Source: DAISKN01 sp963716925
GTDB taxonomy: Bacteria; Acidobacteriota; Vicinamibacteria; Marinacidobacterales; SMYC01
Length of the DNA: 64,000 bases
Assembly: GCA_963716925.1 (NCBI GenBank)
Contig: CAVQUX010000010.1
Coordinates: 1,426,001 to 1,490,000 of the forward strand
Direction of reading: 5' to 3'
Program-made: the position numbers and the translations under genes
Notes under the pieces: model-generated
Told to the model about the DNA's origin: nothing
The model's database searches: none
Seen by the model: the letters and a program-made list of their open reading frames with translations, nothing else
In this document: positions 1 to 9,734 of the stretch, piece after piece
Layout of the letters: each line of letters begins with the position of its first letter
How positions within the stretch are numbered: position 1 is the stretch's first letter

Positions 1-731
1 CGGGCCTCGTCGAGCGTCGCCGCGGGCCGCAGGCGACCGATGGTGCGCAAATAGTAGAGCGTCCGCGGCGCCGCGGCGAGATTGCCGGTGAAGGGAACGT
101 AGACGTCGGGGTCGGTCGCGACACCGGCGTCGCTCGGCATCACCAGACGGAAGGCGGCGGGAAGGACACCGACCACGGTAAAGGTGCCGCCTCCGAATCC
201 CCAACCGCCGTCGATGCGGACGTTTCTCCCCAGAACCGAAGGGTCACCCCCGAAGCGCCGCCGCCAGAGCTCCTCGCTCAGGAGGACCGATTGACCTACG
301 GCCGGTCGCTCTTCCTCGGGTCCGAAGCTCCGTCCCAGGATCGGTTCGGCGCCGAGCATCGCAGGAAAGTTCCAGGTGACCCGGGCGAGGCGCACCGTCT
401 GCGGTTCGTTCTCTTCCACGAGCGCTCCCGTCGTCGTCCAGATCGAGGCGAACTCTTCGAACGACTTGCTGCGGGCCCGCAGGTCCTCGAGCTCGGGACC
501 GGAGATCGGATAGCGGACGAAGCCCGACCGCGGCATCTCCGACCAGATGAGCGCGAGACGATCGGAGTCCCGGTAGGGGAGCGGATCCAGGAGAACCCCC
601 TTGGTGACGCTCAAGATGGCGGTGCTCGCCCCGATACCCAGAGCGAGGGTCAGCGCGGCGAGGAGGGTGACGCGGGCGTTCTTGAACATCGCTCGAATAG
701 CGATCCGCACGTCCATGGCGAGGGTATGCAT
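1..731 (-). CDS. ADOP-type ABC transporter permease, N-terminal part, cut by window edge
   Basis: Reading leftward from an ATG at 731, about 243 codons remain open to the window edge, so the C-terminus lies outside. After a short N-terminus comes a transmembrane stretch with the ADOP signature LALGIGASTAILSV followed by LLDPLPYRDSDRL. A MacB-like periplasmic domain follows, with the typical phrases GRSFGPEEE and LLSEELWRRRFGG. Family knowledge: these are acidobacterial duplicated orphan permeases related to MacB/FtsX, inner-membrane proteins without their own ATPase gene and of unproven substrate. It starts 36 bp after the end of another permease of the same family, so the two probably form one operon. 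I see no frameshift in the visible part. Confidence 0.85.
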   Translation of the reverse strand, partial: MHTLAMDVRIAIRAMFKNARVTLLAALTLALGIGASTAILSVTKGVLLDPLPYRDSDRLALIWSEMPRSGFVRYPISGPELEDLRARSKSFEEFASIWTTTGALVEENEPQTVRLARVTWNFPAMLGAEPILGRSFGPEEERPAVGQSVLLSEELWRRRFGGDPSVLGRNVRIDGGWGFGGGTFTVVGVLPAAFRLVMPSDAGVATDPDVYVPFTGNLAAAPRTLYYLRTIGRLRPAATLDEA

Positions 732-767
732 TTCGACCTCCGTCGGACCCCCATCGTGGTCCCGCGA

Positions 768-3236
768 TTACTCGGTTCGGAGCGTGGATGCGACGTCGAC
801 TACCGCGGCCCTCCGAGCGGGAAGCCAGCTCGCCAAAACCGCCACCGCCAGCAGGAGCGCCGCTGCCAGTCCGAGAACCGTCGGGTCCGTCGGGCTCACC
901 TCGAAGAGCAGCGCCGCGAGAAATCGCGTCAGCGCCGCCGCGCCCGCGAGACCGACGGCTATCCCGACAACGGCGACGGCCAGACCCTGCCGCAGCACCA
1001 TCCGCCGGACTTCGTCCGGCGCCGCGCCGATCGCGAGCCGGATTCCCATCTCGCGGGTGCGCAGGGTCACGACGTACGACATGACGCCATACAGACCGAT
1101 CGCGCCGAGGAGGAGCGCCACTCCGGATGCGCCTCCGACCAGGAGGAAGGTGAACGTCCTCCTGGCCGTTGCCTGCGCGACGATGTCGGTCAGGGAGCGA
1201 ATGCGGTACAGAGGCAGCGACGGATCGAGACCGCGGACCACGTCTCGGGCGGCGCCGGCAACGGCGTCGGGGTCGCCGACGGTTCGCACCACGAAGGCTA
1301 TATCGCGCGGCGTCCATCGCGGATCGTCGCGCGCCGGCAGGAGCGGACAGTAGAGCAACTGGTCCTCCGGCTGGTCGAGCGCCTTGTCTCGAACGTTCCC
1401 CACCACGCCGACCACCGTATACCAGGAGCTCCCGCGCGAGTAGATTCGCACGCGTTTGCCGATGGGAGACTCGTTCGCCCAATACCTTTCTGCTAGAGCG
1501 CGACTGACGACGGCCTCCAGGAGGACGTTCGGAGGATCCGGACGCGTGAAGCTCCGGCCCTCGAGGAACGGGATACCCGCCGCTGCGAAATAGCCGGGAG
1601 TCACGTACAAGACCGGATGGATTCCCGGAAGAGAGCCGGGAGCGATGGGGCGATCTTCCGCCCAGACCGCGCTGTCGGTCCGTCCCTGTTCGTCGAGCGG
1701 AAGCTTCGATGCCACGCCTGCCGCCTGCACGCTCGGGGAGCTTGCGATGCCGTCGAGGGCGCGCACGAAGAAGCGTACCGCCTCGTCGGAGCCGGGATAG
1801 GCGATCGGAGGGAGCGCCAGGCGAAACGTGATGGCGTTCGCCGGCTCGAAGCCAGGCTCTACGGAGCGAAGGCGCCAGATGCTCCTCGCCATCAGCCCCG
1901 ACCCGACCAGGAGTACGAGCGCGAGCGCCACCTGAGAAACGACGAGCGCGTGCCGCACGCGGTGTCGAGCGCGGCCCACCGTCGTCGAGCGACTCTGCAG
2001 ACTCGAAGCCCAGGACGAGGAACGAGCCCCCGATCGCAGCGCGGGAAGCCCGCTGACGAACAGGGCGGTGAACAACGTGCTCAGAATCGCGACTCCCAGG
2101 ACCGCGGCGTCGATGTTCGCTTCGGCGAGCCTCGGGATGTCGACGGCGCCTCCGAGCGATCGCAATGCGGAAACGGAAGCCGCGGAGACGAGAACGCTCA
2201 GGATGCCGGCCAGGGCCGAGACGAGAAGACCCTCGCAGAGGAACTCGAAGAGGACGGCGACCGGCGACGCGCCGAGCGCCCGCTTCAGCGCGAGAGCGTT
2301 CCGGCGCCCCTCCGCAAGGACGAGAAACAGGTTGGCGACGTTCGCCCAGGCGATCGCCAGGACGAATCCCGCGGCGCCGAGGATCACCCACAGCACCCGC
2401 CCGACGTCTCCGACGACGACTTCGGCGAGCGGACGCACCGACACCCGCATGTGTGTCTGGTCGATGGACGCCCGTGTCAGCCGTCCCGGGAACTCCTCGG
2501 GCAGCCGCTCGAGGAGCGTCTGGAGCTCACCGGTCGCTTCGTCGATGGACACTCCGTCGCGCAGCCGGGCGACCGCATAGTGCTCGAACGTCGCGGACTC
2601 CGTCTTCCGCGGATCCAGGCGCAGCGGAAGCCACAGCTCCGTATCCGCCGAGGGGAAACGAACGTCATCCGGCAGGATGCCGATGACGTCATGCGGTACC
2701 CCATCGATCGAAAGCCGTCGATTCAAGATACCCGGTTCCCCGCCATACTTCCGCCGCCAGAGCCTTTCGGCGAGCACCGCGACGGGCGAGGCGCCGGGTC
2801 GATCGTCGGATTCGTCGAAGAGACGGCCGCGCAGCGGCACGACCCCCAGGGTCGGGAACAGATCCGCGGTGACGCGGGACGCCGGCACGCGCTCGGCATC
2901 GGCGCCGCTCACCGGACCGAGCGCGGCGGCAGTCAACTGGTAGCCGCCGAAGTGGGTGAAAGCTCGTTGGTGGCGCGGATAGAAGAGAAGGCTGGCGTCG
3001 GACTGTTCGACTCGCATGCTCCCGCCCACGACGAGGGTGTGAGACAGGGAGACGAGCCGCTCGGGATCGGGATAGGGAAGCGGACGAAGCAGAACGGTGT
3101 TGACGAGTGTGAAGACGGTGATGGTCGCGGCGAGCCCGAGCGTGAGCGTCACGACGGCTGCGAGGGTGACGCCTCGGGTGCGGGCGAGGCGTCGCGCGGC
3201 GTGTTGAAACGATCGGATCAAGTCGGCACTTCCCAC
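768..3236 (-). CDS. ADOP-type (MacB/FtsX-like) permease, 822 aa
   Basis: This is a complete open frame from a GTG start, with no better ATG nearby. It has the family layout: a first membrane helix near residues 20-45 (TLGLAATITVFTLVN then LLRPLPYPDPERL), a MacB-type periplasmic domain to about residue 270, three helices around 280-400, a second periplasmic domain, and a C-terminal FtsX half ending in a helix pair and the phrase SWLPARRAA. ADOP proteins normally run 800-900 aa, so the length fits. It lacks the N-terminal PadR-linked extension seen in the permease at 6410-9218. It is the first gene of a pair with the truncated permease at the window start. Substrate and role are unknown; efflux or lipoprotein handling is only a guess from MacB and LolCE relatives. 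Confidence 0.9.
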   Translation of the reverse strand: MGSADLIRSFQHAARRLARTRGVTLAAVVTLTLGLAATITVFTLVNTVLLRPLPYPDPERLVSLSHTLVVGGSMRVEQSDASLLFYPRHQRAFTHFGGYQLTAAALGPVSGADAERVPASRVTADLFPTLGVVPLRGRLFDESDDRPGASPVAVLAERLWRRKYGGEPGILNRRLSIDGVPHDVIGILPDDVRFPSADTELWLPLRLDPRKTESATFEHYAVARLRDGVSIDEATGELQTLLERLPEEFPGRLTRASIDQTHMRVSVRPLAEVVVGDVGRVLWVILGAAGFVLAIAWANVANLFLVLAEGRRNALALKRALGASPVAVLFEFLCEGLLVSALAGILSVLVSAASVSALRSLGGAVDIPRLAEANIDAAVLGVAILSTLFTALFVSGLPALRSGARSSSWASSLQSRSTTVGRARHRVRHALVVSQVALALVLLVGSGLMARSIWRLRSVEPGFEPANAITFRLALPPIAYPGSDEAVRFFVRALDGIASSPSVQAAGVASKLPLDEQGRTDSAVWAEDRPIAPGSLPGIHPVLYVTPGYFAAAGIPFLEGRSFTRPDPPNVLLEAVVSRALAERYWANESPIGKRVRIYSRGSSWYTVVGVVGNVRDKALDQPEDQLLYCPLLPARDDPRWTPRDIAFVVRTVGDPDAVAGAARDVVRGLDPSLPLYRIRSLTDIVAQATARRTFTFLLVGGASGVALLLGAIGLYGVMSYVVTLRTREMGIRLAIGAAPDEVRRMVLRQGLAVAVVGIAVGLAGAAALTRFLAALLFEVSPTDPTVLGLAAALLLAVAVLASWLPARRAAVVDVASTLRTE

Positions 3237-3344
3237 GATCCCAGGTTCACGAGATTATACGCCCGAAGTCGCTTTGGAAGACGGCTCCGTTCGCACGAGG
3301 GACGAGCGGGAGAGAGCGGCAAACGGCCGCAGGGCCTGCCCTCC

Positions 3345-4160
3345 TCATTCCCCCTTGAGATGCTTGCCGAAGAAAGTCTTCAGCTTTCCCCAGGCGTCCT
3401 CCGCCGCCATGTTGTGGAAGTTCTTGCCTTCGCGATTGGCGAAGCCATGGCCGGCGTTTCGGTACACGTGCACCTCGACCGGCTTACCCAGCTCTCGCAT
3501 CGCAGTGTCGAAGGCGAGCACCGAGGCTTCGGGAATCCCTTCATCCTTGTCGCCGAAAAAGCCGAGCACCGGCGCCTTGATGGCCGTCAGACTCTCGCGC
3601 TCGGTGGGAAGCGCCCCGTAGTACACCGCGCAGGCGGCCAGGGTGGGCTCGGCCACGGCCAACTTGATGGAATAGCCCCCTCCCATGCACCAGCCGATCG
3701 AGCCGATGCGGTCGGGCTTCACGTCGGGACTCGTCTTCAGGTAGGCGACAGCGGCCGCGAGATCGCGAAGCGCCCGGTCCTCGGGCAGCCCGCGCATGAG
3801 CTCGTGCGCCTGCTCCGGATTGTCGGTTTGCTTGCCGCGATAGAGGTCCACTGCCAGCGACAGATACCCCTCGCGCGCGAGCTGATCCGCCATGCCTCGA
3901 ATCTGTTTGTTCAAACCCCACCACTCGTGAATCACCACCAGAGCGGGAAAGGGGCCCGGTCCCTTCGGCCTCGCCAGATAGGCCACCACCGGCTCCGAGC
4001 CGCTGGGAAAGGTCACCTCGCCCTGCCCTAGCACCGGACCGCTCGGCGCCGCGGGGACGGTGGTGGTCGGTGCGGGAGCGGGAGCCGGTTCCGGCGAACA
4101 ACCGGCAAGGAGCGCCAGTAAGATGGAAAACCGAGCCAAGGGGGTTCGTACTACGCGCAT
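3345..4160 (-). CDS. Dienelactone hydrolase family lipoprotein
   Basis: The 271 aa product opens with a lipoprotein signal (ALLAGC, lipid-modified Cys near residue 21) and a Pro/Ala-rich linker, so it is probably anchored on the periplasmic side of a membrane. The rest is an alpha/beta hydrolase of the dienelactone hydrolase family (PF01738). It shows VVIHEWWGLN for the oxyanion region, the cysteine nucleophile in GWCMGG, the acidic residue in FFGDKDEGIP and the histidine in NAGHGFAN. The family hydrolyses lactones and esters; the physiological substrate here cannot be told. It stands alone between the permease operon and a 416 bp gap, with an ATG start and no frame problems. Confidence 0.9.
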   Translation of the reverse strand: MRVVRTPLARFSILLALLAGCSPEPAPAPAPTTTVPAAPSGPVLGQGEVTFPSGSEPVVAYLARPKGPGPFPALVVIHEWWGLNKQIRGMADQLAREGYLSLAVDLYRGKQTDNPEQAHELMRGLPEDRALRDLAAAVAYLKTSPDVKPDRIGSIGWCMGGGYSIKLAVAEPTLAACAVYYGALPTERESLTAIKAPVLGFFGDKDEGIPEASVLAFDTAMRELGKPVEVHVYRNAGHGFANREGKNFHNMAAEDAWGKLKTFFGKHLKGE

Positions 4161-4576
4161 GCTCTTATTCCTCCAGAGGTTTCGACCAGGGATTCAGGAT
4201 ACCCGGGTATCGCACCGACGGTCACGGAAAAAATAGCCGGCGGCTCTTCAATCCGGAGACACCGTGGGCCTCCAGAACGTTGCTCGCAAGCTGCTCCATG
4301 CCCATGCCGCAGGGGTGCCGTGTCGACGGCGAGACGTTGGCGACGCAGCCGGGCGACTGCTGGTAGGTCGACTTCGGCCTTCCCACGGCGCGAGCAACGG
4401 CGGAGCGAACCGATCGCATTCACTTGGTGATCGACGGGCTCCGCGATTCCTGGTCCGATAGGCTCTTCGAATCAGGGGGCTGATCTGCGCCTCGCCGACG
4501 AGCGCGAGGCCTCAGGCCGATGAGCGATTCCTCGTTCTGACGCCCGGGAGACGCGCTGCCGCTGGATCGGGCCCCG
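4161..4576. other. Intergenic stretch without a recognised gene
   Basis: These 416 bases separate the dienelactone hydrolase start from the end of the PQQ-like gene. Short open frames exist on both strands (for example 4222-4419 on the minus strand, 65 codons), but none has a recognisable motif, a good ribosome binding site or a neighbour it could be coupled to. No tRNA-like or terminator-like fold was seen. It should contain the promoter of the hydrolase. Confidence 0.5.
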
Positions 4577-6406
4577 TCAGGTGCTCGGAGGGGACAGCCG
4601 GAACGCCGCCATTTCTTCGCCGTTCCGAACGAACAGGAGGTACCCAACCAGCACCGGATGGTTCCAGGTCTTGCCCTCGATCGCCTTGAAACGGGCGAGC
4701 TCCCGGAACTGGTCGGGGGTCGCATCGATCAGCGCCAGCTCACCCTCTTCGGACAACACGAGCAGCAAACCCTGTTCGCGCAGCAGGACGAGCTGGCCAT
4801 GGCCGTAGCGTCCGCCCTTCCACTTTCGCTTTCCGTCTTGTAGGTCGATGCAGGAGAGGATGCGGCCGTCGAAGCCGAAGGCATGGCCTTCGTGAACGAC
4901 GAGATCGTTGAAGAAGGGCTTCAGCCCGGTCGACGTCCAGCGCTCCTCGGTGTTCCATCCTCCGGTTTCGTGGGTGACCGCGATGCGGCGCGTGCTGATT
5001 CCCCCCATGGCGTCGGCGGAGCTGATCAGGAGGTCGCCGTCCGCGATGACGGTCGGCTGCACGATGCGGAAGCCTGGCCACGAGTGCTCCCAGAGGAGCA
5101 TGCCCTCGACCGGCTCCACGCTGATCGCACCGGTCGCGTTCAACAGAAGGACCTGCTCGACTCCGTCGATCGTCAGCAGATGCGGCGAGCTGTAGCCACC
5201 GCCGCCCTTCGGCCCGAGCCAGCGCGGATCGCCCGTAGCGCGGTCATAGGCAACAAGTTTTCCGGCGGCGGCGACGATGACCACGCTATCCACCACAACG
5301 GGCGAGCTCGCGAACCCCCAGCCCGGCACCTCCGCGTCGGCGTCGGACACCACGTCGCGTGACCACACGACGGCGCCGTCACGGGCGTCGAGCACGTTCA
5401 GGATTCCTGTTGCGCCGAACGCATAGACGCGGCCGTCGCTGAGCGTCGGCGTCCCGCGGGGACCGGCCCCGCCATTGGACTCGTAGAACCGGACCGCGTC
5501 GCCGTGACTCCATACCGGCTCGCCGGTTCTCGCGTTGTAGCAGGCGACAATCTCGTCCTCGCCGCGCTGCTCCTGCGTATAGAGGAGGTCGCCCGCGACC
5601 GCGAAGGACGACCAGCCAGGGCCGATCGGCCGGCGCCATAGCTCGACCGGCGGGGCGTTGGTCCAGTCGATGTCGATCCGCAGGTCGCGAATCACGCTGT
5701 CGCGAGCGGGCCCGCGAAAGCCGGGCCAGTCGGCTTCCGTTTTCGTCTCCGCCAGATTCGGCGGGGGCGGCGCCGCTTCGATAGGCTCGGCAATCTCGGC
5801 AGTCTCGGCCGGGACCGGGGCCGTCGGAGCCGGCTCCTCGGGAGCCCTCGTTTCCGCCGGTGCGGCAGGGACCACTGTCGGCTCGGGAACCTTGGCTATC
5901 TCGCTCCGGGCTTGGGCCAGGAGCCGCTCCTCGGGAGTCCTCGACCACCGCCAAGCGAAGTCGGATACCCCGTCGCCGGAAACACCCCCGGTCCGGAGGA
6001 GCGTCCACAGGCCGCATGCCGACAAGAGGGTCGCGATCATCGATGCCCACCGAGCTCCACCGGAGACGCCGCGAGCGAGATACGCCCACACGACGAACGC
6101 GAGGCTCATGAGCGGTATGGCTTGAATGTAGAACAAGTTCCCCATCCCTGCCGTCGCTATCGACACGTGCAGCCATGGCTTCGTCGCGACGACCGCGAGC
6201 GCCATGAGGATGAGGGCGCCCACGCGCTCGGACCAGGGCCTCCGGCTGAAAAACAGCCACCACACCAGAACGGCCAACGCGCCGACGAGTGCGCCAAGCA
6301 GGCCATAGAGGAAGGCTTCCGGAAAAAGCAAGGGGATGACGTAGCTTGCGACCAGCAATACGATGACCACGCCGGGCCACAGCGGAAAATGCGTCCTTTG
6401 AGTCAC
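4577..6406 (-). CDS. Membrane-anchored PQQ-like beta-propeller protein, 609 aa
   Basis: The N-terminal 150 residues hold about five hydrophobic helices. A Pro/Ala/Glu-rich linker follows (about 165-215), then a beta-propeller of PQQ_2 type beginning at DWPGFRGPARD. Propeller blades carry repeats such as NARTGEPVWSHGD, DARDGAVVWSRDV and DRATGDPRWLG. WPGFRGP is the usual opening of PQQ-like dehydrogenase-type propellers, but the metal and cofactor ligands of true quinoproteins are not evident, so catalysis is uncertain. The start is GTG at 6406, only 3 bp after the stop of the ADOP permease, so it is probably co-transcribed with padR and that permease. It is most likely an inner-membrane protein with a periplasmic propeller used as a binding scaffold. 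Confidence 0.82.
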   Translation of the reverse strand: MTQRTHFPLWPGVVIVLLVASYVIPLLFPEAFLYGLLGALVGALAVLVWWLFFSRRPWSERVGALILMALAVVATKPWLHVSIATAGMGNLFYIQAIPLMSLAFVVWAYLARGVSGGARWASMIATLLSACGLWTLLRTGGVSGDGVSDFAWRWSRTPEERLLAQARSEIAKVPEPTVVPAAPAETRAPEEPAPTAPVPAETAEIAEPIEAAPPPPNLAETKTEADWPGFRGPARDSVIRDLRIDIDWTNAPPVELWRRPIGPGWSSFAVAGDLLYTQEQRGEDEIVACYNARTGEPVWSHGDAVRFYESNGGAGPRGTPTLSDGRVYAFGATGILNVLDARDGAVVWSRDVVSDADAEVPGWGFASSPVVVDSVVIVAAAGKLVAYDRATGDPRWLGPKGGGGYSSPHLLTIDGVEQVLLLNATGAISVEPVEGMLLWEHSWPGFRIVQPTVIADGDLLISSADAMGGISTRRIAVTHETGGWNTEERWTSTGLKPFFNDLVVHEGHAFGFDGRILSCIDLQDGKRKWKGGRYGHGQLVLLREQGLLLVLSEEGELALIDATPDQFRELARFKAIEGKTWNHPVLVGYLLFVRNGEEMAAFRLSPPST

Positions 6407-6409
6407 GGC

Positions 6410-9218
6410 TTATTCCTCCCGGAGAGCCTGCACGGGATTGATCTCCGACGCGCGCCAGGCGGGAATCGCTGACGCGAGAAGCGCCACCACGGTCAGCAGG
6501 AGAGCCACGAGGCCGAGCGTTCCGACGTCGGTCGGTGCCACCCCATGGAGGAGTCCGGAGATGAGCCCGGCGAAGAAGAACGACGCCGCGAGCCCGATGG
6601 CGACACCGGCCAGAGCGAGAAGCGCGCCTTCCTTCAGAACGACCTGCATCAAAACCGATTGATTGGCACCGAGGGCCGCGCGGACTCCGAACTCGTGCGT
6701 CCGCTGGCTCACTCCGAACGCCAGAACGCCAGCGACACCCACTGCGGCCACGGTGAGGGCGAGGAGCGCAAAGGCACCCACCAGGGCGGCGTTCAACCTC
6801 TGGGGCGAAATCGATTCCGAACGGATCTGGGCGAGCGTCCCGACGTTCACGATCGGCTGAGCTGGATCGATCTTGCGAATCAGGTCCATGATTGGCCGCA
6901 ACACCAGTTCCGGCTGCGCGGTGCGAACGAAGAGCGAGCCCGCGAGAGGCACCTCGGTAACCGGGTTGAAGGCCACATGGGGCACGCCCTCGGCCACACC
7001 ATAGTCCTTGACGTCCGAGACGACGCCCACGATCGTCCGGTACTCCTCGGTCACGCCCATGAAGTGCAGCGTGTCGCCTCTCCAGCCGATGCGCCGTCCC
7101 ACGGCATCCCCATCCGGAAAGTAGTGATCGGCGAGCGCCTGATTGACCACCACGACCTTCGCCGCGTCCCGCGTGTCCGTTGCGTTGGAACGTGCGGCCC
7201 GCGACCAGCGTCATTCCGAGCGTACGGAAGTAGTCGCCGCTCACGATGCGAAAGTCGGCTCGTGGGGGTTGCGCTCCAGGCTCGGTCGGCTTTCCTTCGA
7301 TCTCGAACTTGAGCGCGGCGAGCCCGGCCAGAACACCCTGAGGCGTTTCCCTCAAGGGAATCATGCTGCCGAGCGCCGCCGAGCGAACGCCCGGAAGAGC
7401 CGCGACGCCTTCCAGGATCGCTTTGTGATGCGCCAGAAGCTCGTCCGGACGCAGCGCGCCGTAGCTGATCGGAATGTTCATGGCGAGCACTTCGTCCAGA
7501 GCGACCCCGCCGTCGTCCTGCTGCAGGTTCTTGAGCGTCTCGAGCAAGAGCCCGGCGCCGACCAGAAGAACGAAGCTGACGCCGACCTGCGAGACGACGA
7601 GAAGCCTCTGTACGCGCCGGACCGCCACTCCGGCCGTCGAGCGCGTTCCGGAAAACCATCCGAGGCCCCTCGAAGCCGTTCCAGGGAGGCGCGGCAGGAA
7701 GGCGAAGAAGCAGGCCGACGCGAAGCCGACGGCCAGCGCGACACCGAGCACGGTGGTATCGACGGTAATCTCGGAGGCGCGGGTGGAGTAGCGTGCGATG
7801 TAGGAGGCCAGAAGGTCGACACCGCCGAGCGCCAGTAGTACGCCGAGCGCGGCGCCCGCAACCGATGGGACGATGTTCTCGACGAGCAGCTGGCGCCGCA
7901 GCGCCCAGGTCTTCGCACCCAGCGAGACGCGAAGCGCCCATTCGTCATAGCGGCGCATCATCCGAGCGAGGGTCAGGTTGGCCACGTTCGCACAGGCGAT
8001 CATCAAAACGAAGGCAGCGACGCCGAGAAGCATGAACATCGTGGGCCGTGCCTCGGCGGCGAGCTGGTCGCGGAGACCGGTGACCGACACCTCGAAGCCC
8101 TGCGCGGGATCGTAGGCCTCCGGGTGTTCTTCATGCAGCCGCCCGGTAATCGATTCGACCTCCGCGCGCGCCGAGGCCAGGCTGGCGTCCGGCGCGAGGC
8201 GTGCGAAGACCTCCGTCATCCGGTGGACCCGATCGTGGGTCATGCTGGCACTCAAATGGTGCGGGCTCACGACCATGTTGACGTACATGTCCGTGTGCTC
8301 GGGATACGGTGGCGCGGGCTCCGCGACGCCGATGATCTCGACGCTCCGGCTGTCTATCGTTACCCTTCGTCCGACGGCTGCCGGATCGGCGCCGAAGAGG
8401 CGCTGCCAGTAGTCGTACGTCAGAACTGCCACCGGCGGTGCGGCTTCTCCGTCCTCGCTCTTCGAAATGACTCGCCCGAGGTGGGCGCCGAGCCCCATGA
8501 CTTCGAAGTAGTTTCCGGTGACGATCCCGGCGCGCACGCGCACGGGCTCGTCCACTCCGAGCATGGTGAACATCATGGTGGAGAACTCCGCGACACCTTC
8601 GAGACTGGGACTATGCTGCCGGTAGTCGTCGATCTCGGGAACGGAGAACGTTACGTTGCCGAGTCCTGCGAGGCTCGCGGAATGGCGCAGGTAGACGAGG
8701 CGATCTCCGTCGCGATAGGGCAGAGGCCGGAGCCAGATTCCGTTCACGACGCTGAAGATCGCAGTGTTGGCGCCAATGCCGAGTCCGAGCGTCAGGACGA
8801 AGGCGAGCGCATATCCCGGGCTTCGCGCGAGCCCGCGGATTGCGACCTGCAGATCGGAGAACCACTGGGTCCAGTTCGAGAGCCTCCCCTGAGGGGATTG
8901 GAAGGTGCGGAGCACTTTCCTCCAGGCGGGGACGTTCGCCTGCGGATCGATGAAGGTCGGCGCCTGGAGAGCGCCATAGGCCCGCGCCACCCGCGAGGCC
9001 GTGCCGAACCGGGACAGGGCCGTGACGGTTGCCTCCTCGGTGGTCGCGCCGTTCTCGACCAACCCCGCAATCGCGTCCTCGAGATGCGCGTCGGTCTCCT
9101 CGAGGATCCGCTCGATACCAGGGTGGCCTGGCTCGACGCGAAAGAGAGCGCCGAGATCCTTTCTCAGCGCGCGGTGGAACGCTTCGAGCTTCCGGGTGTC
9201 TCCGGATCGCGGATTCAT
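6410..9218 (-). CDS. PadR-linked ADOP permease, about 935 aa, one frame break
   Basis: An ATG at 9218 begins a roughly 100-residue cytoplasmic segment (HLEDAIAGLVENGATTEEA, then the ADOP N-terminal motif) typical of ADOPs paired with PadR regulators. It is followed by LTLGLGIGANTAIFSVVNG and two MacB/FtsX halves ending at HPVQALREE-like residues. The frame breaks near 7185-7190. Up to VAGRTF the product reads in one frame, and from NATDTRDAAKVVVVNQ in the next, which is explained by one extra base. The two parts together have the expected family length and no overlap or gap. The start overlaps the padR stop by 4 bp (ATGA). The PQQ-like gene follows after 3 bp. The transported substrate is unknown. 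Confidence 0.85.
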
Positions 9219-9535
9219 ACCGTGTCCAGAACCGATTCGACCGCCTGCGCGAAGCTTCCCCACTCCCGACGCTCGTGAGCCAGCGCTTCTCGTCCCGCGG
9301 GGGTCAGGTTGTACACGCGGCGGCGACGTCCGCCCACCTCGGCCCACGAGCTTTCGAGAAGGTTCTTCGACTCGAGCCGGTGAAGCGCGGGATAGAGCGT
9401 TCCCTCAGGAAGGTCCAGAGCCCCGCCACTCGCTTCCGCCAGTCGGCGGGCGATGTGGTACCCGTGGGCAGCACCGGCGCCAACCACCGCCAAGAGAAGG
9501 AGATCCAGGTGCCCTTTCAACGTTTCTTTCGTCAT
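9215..9535 (-). CDS. PadR family transcriptional regulator
   Basis: The 106 aa product has the PadR winged-helix core. An N-terminal helix (KGHLDLLLLAVV) is followed by GYHIARRLAEASGG, LDLPEGTLYPALHRLE and the wing ending RRRRVYNLTPAGREAL. PadR proteins with this short C-terminus are dimeric repressors, often sitting directly in front of ADOP permease genes in Acidobacteriota, as here. Its stop overlaps the permease start (ATGA at 9215-9218), which implies translational coupling. An inverted repeat 16 bp upstream of its start is a likely autoregulatory operator. The inducing ligand is unknown. Confidence 0.93.
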   Translation of the reverse strand: MTKETLKGHLDLLLLAVVGAGAAHGYHIARRLAEASGGALDLPEGTLYPALHRLESKNLLESSWAEVGGRRRRVYNLTPAGREALAHERREWGSFAQAVESVLDTV

Positions 9536-9550
9536 ACCTCGCGATCCTAC

Positions 9551-9567
9551 ACCTCGCTATACGAGGT
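9551..9567. promoter_or_regulatory. Inverted repeat upstream of padR, candidate PadR operator
   Basis: The bases ACCTCG-CTATA-CGAGGT form a perfect 6-bp inverted repeat with a 5-bp centre. A further ACCTCGC copy lies between it and the padR start codon. The repeat overlaps AT-rich, -10-like DNA (GTATA) just upstream of the padR start at 9535. PadR family repressors commonly bind such dyads in their own promoters, so autorepression of the padR-permease operon is inferred. Confidence 0.55.
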
Positions 9568-9734
9568 ATACAAAGGATAAGTTCAGTTGTCCTGCAGATG
9601 GGGGCGTCCGTCGCATGAAGGTCGCTGCCGAACACGACGTGAATCCGCGTGTTCTGTCGGAAACTCGGCAGGTTGTCGACTTCTATGCGGGAAGCCTCCG
9701 GGACCTGGGAAGTTTTCCCTGCGGCGCGAGTCGA

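Noticed and set aside
1617..4031. Long plus-strand open frame of about 800 codons opposite the ADOP permease and hydrolase genes
   Set aside because: Arg/Gly/Glu-rich composition, no start signal, no domains, and it crosses two real genes and their gap. It is a GC-driven shadow frame.
4222..4419. A 65-codon minus-strand frame between the hydrolase and PQQ-like genes
   Set aside because: Composition is somewhat protein-like, but no motif, ribosome binding site or partner supports it.
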